From Tipula vernalis (taxonomy: Eukaryota > Arthropoda > Insecta > Diptera > Tipulidae): a stretch of 64,000 bases of DNA. The notes under the pieces were generated by a model that was not told the origin of the DNA, did not search any database, and saw only the letters and a list, made by a program, of their open reading frames with translations. The position numbers and the translations under genes were made by a program. The stretch spans positions 354,621,034 through 354,685,033 of the forward strand of contig OY282558.1 of NCBI GenBank assembly GCA_958295665.1. Reading direction: 5' to 3'. Each line of letters opens with the position of its first letter. The stretch's first letter is position 1. Shown one piece after another: positions 54,905 through 64,000 of this stretch.

Positions 54905-57775
54905 TTGAATTTTTAAAATTTTAGACTTTTGAACTTTTAAACTTTTAAACTTTTATTAGACTTATATTAAACTTTGTTAAATTTTTAATAAACTTCTTTT
55001 AAACTTTTGTCAAACTTTTGTTAGTTTTTTGTTAAACTTTTATTAAACTTTTGTTAAACGTTTATTAAACTTTTGTTCTTTTATTGAATTTTTGTTTAAC
55101 TTTTATTAAAGTTTTGTTAAACTTCTATAACTTTTGTTCAACTTTTATACTTTTAAACTTTTAAATTTTGAACTTTTAGACTTTTAAACTTTAAGACTTT
55201 TAAACTTTTAAACTTTTAAAATTTGGAATTTTAGACTATTAAACTTTTAAACTTTTAAACTTTTAAACTTTTAAACTTTTAAACTTTTAAACTTTTAAAC
55301 TTTTAAACTTTTAAACTTTTAAACTTTTAAACTTTTAAACTTTTAAACTTTTAAACTTTTAAACTTTTAATCTTTTAAACTTTTAAACTTTTAAACTTTT
55401 AAACTTTTAAACTTTTAAACTTTTCAACTTTTCAACTTTTAAACTTTTAAACTTTTAAACTTTTAAACTTTTAAACTTTTAAACTTTTAAACTTTTAAAC
55501 TTTTAAACTTTTAAACTTTTAAACTTTTAAACTTTTAAACTTTTAAACTTTTAAACTTTTAAACTTTTAAACTTTTAAACTTTTAAACTTTTAAACTTTT
55601 AAACTTTTAAAATTTTAAAATTTTAAACTTTTAAACTTTTAAACTTTTAAACTTTTAAACTTTTAAACTTTTAAACTTTTTAATTTTTAAACTTTTAAAT
55701 TTTTAAACTTTTAAACTTTTAAACTTTTAAACTTTTAAACTTTTAAACTTTTAAACTTTTAAACTTTTAAACTTTTAAACTTTTAAACTTTTAAACTTTT
55801 AAACTTTTAAACTTTTAAACTTTTAAACTTTTAAACTTTTAAACTTTTAAACTTTTAAACTTTTAAACTTTTAAACTTTTAAACTTTTAAACTTTTAAAC
55901 TTTTAAACTTTTAAACATTTAAACTTTTAAACTTTTAAACTTTTAAACTTTTAAACTTTTAAACTTTTAAACTTTTAAACTTTTAAACTTTTAAACTTTT
56001 AAACTTTTAAACTTTTAAACTTTTAAACTTTTAAACTTTTAAACTTTTAAACTTTTAAACTTTTAAACTTTTAAACTTTTAAACTTTTAAACTTTTAAAC
56101 TTTTAAACTTTTAAACTTTTAAACTTTTAAACTTTTAAACTTTTAAACTTTTAAACCTTTAAACTTTTAAACTTTTAAACTTTTAAACTTTTAAACTTTC
56201 AAACTTTTAAACTTTTAAACTTTTAAACTTTTAAACTTTTAAACTTTTAAACTTTTAAACTTTTAAACTTTTAAACTTTTAAACTTTTAAACTTTTAAAC
56301 TTTTAAACTTTTAAACTTTTAAACTTTTAAACTTTTAAACTTTTAAACTTTTAAACTTTTAAACTTTTAAACTTTTAAACTTTTAAACTTTTAAACTTTT
56401 AAACTTTTAAACTTTTAAACTTTTAAACTTGTAAACTTGTAAACTTTTAAACTTTTAAACTTTTAAACTTTTAAACTTTTAAACTTTTAAACTTTTAAAC
56501 TTTTAAACTTTTAAACTTTTAAACTTTTAAACTTTTAAACTTTTAAACTTTTAAACTTTTAAACTTTTAAACTTTTAAACTTTTAAACTTTTAAACTTTA
56601 AAACTTTAAAACTTTAAAACTTTTAAACTTTTAAACTTTTAAACTTTTAAACTTTTAAACTTTTAAACTTTTAAACTTTTAAACTTTTAAACTTTTAAAC
56701 TTTTAAACTTTTAAACTTTTAAACTTTTAAACTTTTAAACTTTTAAACTTTTAAACTTTTAAACTTTTAAACTTTTAAACTTTTAAACTTTTAAACTTTT
56801 AAACTTTTAAACTTTTAAACTTTTAAACTTTTAAACTTTTAAACTTTTAAACTTTTAAACTTTTAAACTTTAAAACTTTTAGACTTTTAAACTTTTAAAC
56901 TTTTAAACTTTTATTCAACTTTTAAACTTTTATTCAACTTTTAAACTTTTAAACTTTTAAACTTTTAAACTTTTAAACTCTTAAACTTTTAAACTTTTAA
57001 ACTTTTAAACTTTTAAACTTTTAAACTTTTAAACTTTTAAACTTTTAAACTTTTAAACTTTTAAACTTTTAAACTTTTAAACTTTTAAACTTTTAAACTT
57101 TTAAACTTTTAAAATTTTAAACTTTTACACTTTTAAACTTTTAAACTTTTAAACTTTTAAACTTTTAAACTTTTAAACTTTTAAACTTTTAAACTTTTAA
57201 ACTTTTAAACTTTTAAACTTTTAAACTTTTAAACTTTTAAACTTTTAAACTTTTAAACTTTTAAACTTTTAAACTTTTAAACTTTTAAACTTTTAAACTT
57301 TTAAACTTTTAAACTTTTAAACTTTTAAACTTTTAAACTTTTAAACTTTTAAACTTTTAAACTTTTAAACTTTTAAACTTTTAAACTTTTAAACTTTTAA
57401 ACTTTTAAACTTTTAAACTTTTAAACTTTTAAACTTTTAAACTTTTAAACTTTTAAACTTTTAAACTTTTAAACTTTTATTCAACTTTTATTAAACTTTT
57501 GTTAAACTTTTGTTAAACTTTTGGTAATCTTTTAATAATTTTCTTTTAAACTTTTGTTAAACTTTTGATATACTTTTATCAAACTTTTGTTAAATATTTA
57601 TTACACTTTTGTTAAACTTTTGTTAAACTTTTATTAAACTTTTGTCAAACTTTTATTAAACTTTTGTTAAACTTTTGTTAAATTTTTGTTTAACTGTTAT
57701 TAAACTTTTGTTAAACTTTTATTAAACTTTTGTTAAACTTTTATTAAACTTTTATTCTTTAATTAAACTTTTATT
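54905..57775. repeat. (TTTTAAAC)n satellite, ~2.9 kb with older flanks
   Basis: The core (about 55200-57480) is a nearly pure 8-bp repeat AAACTTTT, some 280 copies, with rare variants such as AAACTTGT, AAACATTT and AAAACTTT. Both edges (54950-55140 and 57480-57775) are made of longer units AAACTTTTGTT and AAACTTTTATT (11-12 bp). All six frames contain TAA every 24 bases, so it is not coding. The edges look older and the core more recently homogenised. Confidence 0.95.
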
Positions 57776-59344
57776 GTGTTCTTGAATATTTTTAATTATT
57801 GTGCAGTGGGATTTAAACGGAATAGATTAATTAGTAAGTAATTAATTAATTATCAATTTGATTTGATTCTAGAGGTATGTCTAGAATTAACTAATAAAGT
57901 TGTAAATCTGGAATTGAACTTAAATGGTTTCAGGAATTAGATGATTTAAATTTGAATTTTAAATTTTTAAAAAAATAAGTAATTGCATTAAATTTTTGTG
58001 TTGCAATTTAATTTATAATTAAGAATGGATTGGATGCAGTGAAATGTGCACATGGGAAACCGGGCGCGTCATCATTGTTTACCTATTATTGTGCATTATT
58101 TTTAATTATTTATTATTGAACTTTTAGAGCAGAGAAATCGGGCGCGGCTTTTTATTTAATTATCGTTCATTATTTAATTGTTTATTTCATTTTTATAGTT
58201 GATTTATTAACTTTAATTTTATATGGAAAGGTTGAACTATTAGTATTTAATCTATTTAAGCATAATGAAGTAATAAACAATTAATTATTTAATTTTGATT
58301 TTAGTGGTATTCCTGGAATTAATTAATTAATTTCTTTAATTTCAGATAATAGCTTAAATTCTAGTTTAAGATAATTTTTCAGATCGATCAGGTTCCAACG
58401 TTTTATTATTAATATTTTAATTGTGTTGTCATTGTGCTGTCATAAAACACTAACTATCGGCATTATTAGGTGTCTGTAACCGGGCCGAGTCTGTCCTCAC
58501 TAACATTCCTTTCCCATTCCTCGATTTTGTTATTTGTTAAAATGTGTACGATGGCTGCCTGGCCAGGGACGGATATCACACTATTAGACTTATGTGGTTA
58601 TCGATGCTATGTTTGGCTTGAGGCATGAAAAGATGATTATGATGGTACATATTTCCTTGGTGAGAGAGAGTTATGGTGTCGTGTTGAAACATGGGTATAG
58701 TAGTGTGGTATTCGCATTTATAATAGGGAGACTTGCTAAATGCTTGATCGTACATTGAAATCAATCAATCAATCAAAATAACGAAACGTGACGTATAACC
58801 ATGTAGACAGAGGAGCGAGGGTAAGCGGAACGTGTAAAACCTACAACTATTTGTGTTTCGGTGGCAATTTTACACGCTGACATAATTACATAAATTTACT
58901 TGATTAGTGCATTTATTACAATTAAATTAATTAATTTTAATTTGTAAATTAAAGAAGCTCGAAACTAGAAACTAAAGTATAAGCACTAAAACAAAAATAC
59001 TCTCTTTTACTTAATTTTTTTTAAAAATATTCTTGAAACTTTAAATGCGGGGTCTCAACCAATAGGAACTTTTTAGGTAACTATCGAACGACTGCTACGA
59101 AGTCTATATAGATAGAGAGCTAGCGACTGAATTTAATAAATGATATGAGTACAAGATACTGTTAAGGTGTCGAAAGTTCCCAGCCGAAAGTAAAAAGTCT
59201 GCACCGTGTTAATGCAAGCCGAAAGTAAAAAAATCGGTAATGCAGATTGTGTTGTCCCACTTGAAAATGGATAATATAGTCGTTATTAGCCGATAGTGTT
59301 TAGCCAAAAGTTACCATGGATAGATAGCATATCTTTGTACTTTA
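57776..59344. other. Gene-less stretch
   Basis: No gene was supported. GGGCGCG motifs occur twice near 58060 and 58139 in otherwise AT-rich DNA. A short ATCA repeat lies at about 58762-58778. A motif like CCGAAAGTAAAAA occurs twice near 59180-59230. Confidence 0.45.
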
Positions 59345-59600
59345 TGGTGGAAAAATGTGGAAAACCCGCGGATTCCAAAAACTTTGAAAATTTATATAAA
59401 ATCAGCCTCTAAACTGTAGTTTGGAGGTGGATTGCATTGATGTGGTTTGTCAGTAGCTGTCACTGGAAAAAGCAAATTTTGTTGAAGTTTCTTGTGGAAA
59501 ATTTGGGAAAATTCGATTTTACAATAATCATTAGAAATTTTGTATAAATTGAGCCTCTAATTAGTATTCAATAATTTTTGGAAAATCGATTTTTCCATTT
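59345..59600. repeat. Two copies of the ~150-bp repeat seen at 16.5 kb
   Basis: Shares GGGAAAATTCGATTTT, ATCAGCCTCTA and GGATTGCATTGATGT with the array at 16530-17110. Two landmarks lie 148 bp apart (59402 and 59550), confirming the period. Confidence 0.75.
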
Positions 59601-62270
59601 GAAGCTCTTTCAAATACTTATTTAGATTAGAACATTAGCACTCGATTGAAAATCTCTGAGTTTTCTACAATTTGTAAAATTTTATTGAGTAATACAAAAA
59701 TTCTCTTTATAGGGTTAAACAGCGAATCAGTAAGAATCTTTAAAGAAGTTGACGAAATTATTTCCTTACAGAATATTTAACAAATCGGCCACCCAATCTG
59801 TACAATCCAATCAAGCAATCAAAGCTGAGCAAAAACGAAATAAGTTGCCGGTTTGTACCACAGTTGAAAAACTATCTACTAGACAGATTATTCCATAAAG
59901 CTCTTAAAAGCTTAATTATTTACCCATGAAACATTAAAAAATTTAAATTAATTATAATTCCAAGAATATAATTTTTATAAACTCTACTGTGTGTGTAACA
60001 GCAGCAGCAACAGCAACATCACAAAAAAAAAACATTTCCATTTCAATTAGAATCCCAAATCCACCCGAGTTAAACGATTGAAATTCTATATAAAACTTTT
60101 AATATTCCCATTTACATTTTTGTTGGTTTTTAATTTTATTTTATTCAAATGTGAGTTTTGTAATAATAATATTTAGTAATTAAAATTATAAAAAAAAAAA
60201 AAAAATGAATCTGAATTAAAATTAAAATTCAAAACACGTTTTATGAATAATAAGAGCATAGTTTATTTTAGACAACTGAATTATGTAACCAAAAAAATAT
60301 TAAACAAAAGCACAACAAAAGTTTAAGATAAAACGGCTTAGTTATCATCGCGCGCTCACAACTTTTTGTATTGTTATCCTAATTATTCATTACCGGGGTT
60401 CAACGTTAAGTATATATGTATAAATTATGGAATAAGATAGCATGCGTCTTGTGACAATCTATTTACGTATTTTTCGGCAACAAAATGAGATTAACGAATA
60501 AAGCAAAAAAAAAGAAAAAAATCAAATTAAATATTGAAAAGGTAAGAAAAAAATTTGAAACATGACTTTCAATGTAATTAAGTAATTAGCTTATAGATAC
60601 GACGTATAATTAGCACAAGGTATAATTTTTATTATTCAACATAAAATGATTATATTTCATATTTAATTAACGTTTACTTAATCTGGTGTACAGGATGTTA
60701 AATATACATCGTGTAAGGTAAGATAAATTGACGAGAATTAACTTTTGATATTTCAGCATATAAATTGTCATACAAAACGTGGTTACATTCCAAATTCAAC
60801 AAACGTGTACTTATTTTATATGTGTATCATGTGATTAAACGTTTAGTAAGACAACGTATTCCCTCGATCGGTATCATCCAATGCTTTTTTGAACCAAATT
60901 ATTTATCTTCAAATTCAATCTAATGTCTATCAAACTTTTAAATCTATAAAATAAATTCAATTCAATAATATTTGCTATAGTACGTACTTACTATTCTAGT
61001 ACTAATAACATAAATTTTCTTCGACTTCATTTATCAGATGATGTCAACACCAAAAATAATAAAATTAACACTTATAAGACACGTATCTACCATACATTAA
61101 ACATACATATATCCTGTTTCAGTTCTTACCACGTGGATAAATTTACATAATACATCAAACAACGATGTGCCTGCAAACAAATTAAAGTATGCATCGACAC
61201 TTTAAATGTTACCGTATCCTACCAATTAAAAATAAATTTTTAATCAAATTCAAATACTTTACAGTACACACTCTAGGGTACCCTAATTTTTTACGTACAT
61301 TGATTGAAAATATTATTATGACATTATAATTTCGCTTTTATATCTGTGTGTTGGTGTTTCATGCTGACACATTTTTTGTTGACAAATAAATATCTTAAAA
61401 TATCCTCCATATTCTTATTTTAAAACACAATTTTTTTTACGCTAAGCTATAGATGAAATAATTTAAAACGTCAATAAAATACAGCATATTTGTTGGTGTG
61501 TGTAAAAAGGGGCGTTACTCGACCAAAAAAGCTAGAGTATCAAAAAATGCACTTTTTACCCTCTTTGAATCGACGTAAATTAGTAATATTGTTATTATGG
61601 TATTCATTTTGGCACACTCTATTTTGAGCCATAGGTTATTCGTAATAGTAGCACACTAAGCTTAAAAAAGAACTCCTTGATACAGGTAATATCAGTGACA
61701 ATCAATCCTCGCCCTGTGTAATTGTGAGTAGGTTAGATTCTTATACTATCTCATCGTTTTTTTGTACAACTTTAACCAAGAAATAGAAGAATTTTGGCAG
61801 AAGCGAAATCGCGCTTGAAAGAAGCGAAATCGAAAATAAAAATTTCACCGCAAAATTTCACTTTGTATTAAGCAGTTTAGCTAACGAAAAATGAACTGGT
61901 CGTATTAGGACAAAGATGTACACATGAATTTCATGTCTACACATTTTTTACTGCATTTTTATTTACATGTATGGTAAATGTGAAGCTAAATTTTGACATT
62001 TCATTATTTGACTTTACTCAATTTTAAATGTTTAAGAAGAAATTTGGAAATTCAAGTTATCTGATCTAACATTCTACGAAATTGGACACACCAACTTTAT
62101 CACTTCCGATTTATCTATTTTTTTTTTTAGCACCAGTGAAAATTTAATTCAAGTTAACTGCCTACTAGACTTTACCAAAGGCGGCATGCAAAAAAATTGC
62201 GCGTTGTACCATAGGAATTGCAGTACTGGAAAAACATAGGAGTTATAGTACCTACAGGAAAATGTAATTC
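59601..62270. other. Gene-less AT-rich stretch
   Basis: No gene was supported. A short CAG/CAA tract (AGCAGCAGCAACAGCAACA) lies near 60001. Confidence 0.5.
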
Positions 62271-62585
62271 AACGTAATCCTTGTTATGTCCAAATTATAG
62301 ACATTCCAGCCTACTTTTGATGTGCATAATTACTTGTCTGAAAATAAACATGGCGTATCCAATATGCCGGCTAAAACGCTGAAGAACTGAAATTTTACGG
62401 TAAATTCTCAGTTCTGGAGATGAAAATATAATCCGACGTAATCCTTGTTTTGCTCAAATTGTACACATTCTTGCCTACTTTTGATGCACAAAAATGCTTT
62501 TCTTAAATTTCGAACTGAAACTTAATCCTTGTTGTGCTCAAATTGTAGGCGTTCCAGCCTACTTTTGATGTACATAAAGACTTTT
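62270..62585. repeat. Three diverged direct repeats
   Basis: A unit containing TAATCCTTGTT, CAAATT, and GCCTACTTTTGATG recurs near 62275, 62437 and 62524. Spacing is uneven (about 162 then 87), which points to partial deletions. Non-coding. Confidence 0.7.
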
Positions 62586-62964
62586 TTGAATATAAATATA
62601 GCGCACATAATATGGGTTACATATATCGTGTTAAATATTCGGCGGATACAAAATGGTAAGGTGAAATTTCGAAAAACGAATCTTTCTAAGGGCAAAATGT
62701 CACATCGGATTCTGCGTTCAATATGAATTAAAAGCTAAACATTATTTAAATACTCTATGTATAATTTGGGTGGTTACCGGTGTCTATGATTTTATGGCTA
62801 CAGATGTTTTTCCATAGAGATATTTTGCCCAAACTACCCCGCCAGAAAATAGGCAAGGTGTGAAAATTCAATTTCTTTAACATTCCAAACTCGTATAGTC
62901 ATGGTCTATTTTCAACAGTCCCGTGGCTTTACCCTGCAACAACGACGCGAACATGTAGGGAAGT

Positions 62965-63310
62965 TATTTCCTTGAGGTGCTTTATTAGAGTGAGTTCAAT
63001 CGCCTCTCACGTTTTGATGTGACTGATTAGTGTGAGTGCCCTTGCCTCTCACGGAGTACATGATTAGCGTGAGTCCCCTTGCATCTCAAGTTTCGAGGTG
63101 CAGTGCCGAAATCCTCTTGCCTCTCACATTTCGGGGTGCTTAATAAGCCCGAGCCCCCTTACATCTCACGTTTCAGGATGACTGAGCAGCGTGAATCACT
63201 TGCCTCTCACGCTTCGTGGTGGCTGATTAGCATGAATCATCTTGTATCTCACGTTTCGTGATGTTTCATTAGTACGAGTCCCTCTTCCTCTCACGTTTTT
63301 GGGCTGCTTG
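62965..63310. repeat. ~60-bp minisatellite, five to six copies
   Basis: Units contain CTTGCCTCTCAC, GTTTCG, GGTG, TGATTAG and CGTGAGTCCC. Copies start at about 60-bp intervals from 62990 onward and vary by substitutions. It is GC-richer than its flanks. The open frame on the plus strand across it (63079-63261) is a repeat reading. Confidence 0.85.
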
Positions 63311-64000
63311 ATTTTCTGCAAAAAATTTTACTCACTTTGCAGCATTAGAATATCTCTTGATAGTTATTGTTTTTGGTTGTTGGATTATAAATGAGTGATT
63401 CTCTAAATTTTTTGGTACTAGTAAAGCTCATTGAAATCTTCCGTTCAAGTGTCTTGATGATCTGCCATGATCTTTCGTAGAGTAATAAAGTATTTTAATG
63501 TTTTTAGAAGGACTCCCCGCCAAATTCCGAAGAGCTTCTTATGTTAAGCGGTTCACAAGTGACCCATAGAATTTTGAGGAGTAGAATCGGAGCGATTAAT
63601 ACTTGGCCTGGGTGGACGTGGAGTTGAAGCTACTCATACACCTATTGTGTAGGGCACTCTATTGTGATTGAGCTTATGCCAAAATTATAATAAATAATAA
63701 ATAAATAAACAAATAAGGTAAAGTCAGATGGTTTGGCTAAAAGCCTTGTTTGGTAAGCCTCTCGTTTAAATATAGCTCCTAAGCCGTGTAGCAGCCGGCT
63801 TTTCGTTCACGCCGTGTTACAAGCAAAATAACCCTAACCCGTATATTCCTAATGCAAAAGGTCATTTACTCCGCTATATATTGTAAATTATCTCATAAAT
63901 ACACTCATAAATATTTACTATATGTTTATGACCTCAAACCACACGCGGCAAGCGATCATCTTTCCACTACTATTAAACAATTTTTTTATGCATGTTTACA
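63311..64000. other. Gene-less end of window
   Basis: No gene was supported. An AATAA/AAATA microsatellite lies near 63688-63715. Confidence 0.45.

Noticed and set aside
63079..63261. 60-codon frame across the 63-kb minisatellite
   Set aside because: It follows the repeat and changes with each unit; no start context or domain.

Overview
This window is nuclear DNA from an insect, most likely a higher fly. The evidence is strong AT richness, short phase-matched introns with GT/AG ends, and a repeat set typical of flies: Ty3/gypsy, BEL/Pao, jockey-type LINEs, mariner, PIF/Harbinger, hAT-like and piggyBac-like MITEs, a foldback element and a Helitron-like end. There is no sign of bacterial gene organisation. 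Species cannot be read from the sequence.

Genes are sparse. Two spliced genes can be reconstructed. (1) A small four-exon gene on the minus strand (3397-4012) whose exon phases all agree gives a protein of about 125 residues that I do not recognise. (2) On the plus strand, two exons (12233-12706 and 12819-13013) encode an avidin-like beta-barrel. It keeps the strand-1 Cys-x-x-Thr-Gly-x-Trp motif and the Phe-Thr-Gly-x-Cys motif of vertebrate avidin, and carries several N-glycosylation sequons, but most biotin-contact positions are replaced. A possible 3' exon lies at 16156-16421. The 5' exon(s) were not found.

The rest is mostly mobile and repetitive DNA. 0-1 kb: a 159-bp satellite. 4.8-9.6 kb: a decayed Ty3/gypsy element (minus strand) broken by a hAT-like MITE, itself broken by a piggyBac-like MITE. 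14.5-15.2 kb: a terminal-inverted-repeat MITE. 16.5-17.1 kb: a ~150-bp tandem repeat, also found at 59.4 kb. 19.0-20.9 kb: a mariner broken by two MITEs. 21.2-26.7 kb: fragments of three LINE copies in both orientations, plus a MITE with TTA duplications. 31.9 kb: a second mariner fragment. 33.0-35.1 kb: a foldback element with tandem ~160-bp repeats in both arms and an 8-bp target duplication. 36 kb: a Ty3 RT fragment and a Helitron-like terminus. 40.1-42.4 kb: two purine-rich minisatellites around LINE and BEL/Pao fragments. 43.6-44.2 kb: another MITE. 47.5-49.0 kb: a PIF/Harbinger transposase relic, a local duplication and a jockey 3' fragment. 51.9-52.8 kb: a 1-kb TIR element with TTA duplications. 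54.9-57.8 kb: a very long 8-bp satellite, (TTTTAAAC)n. 63 kb: a ~60-bp minisatellite.

The most interesting items are the avidin-like gene, the reconstructed small gene at 3.4-4.0 kb, the complete foldback element, and the 8-bp satellite whose edges retain an older 11-12-bp repeat. All assignments come from reading the sequence by eye; no database search was run.
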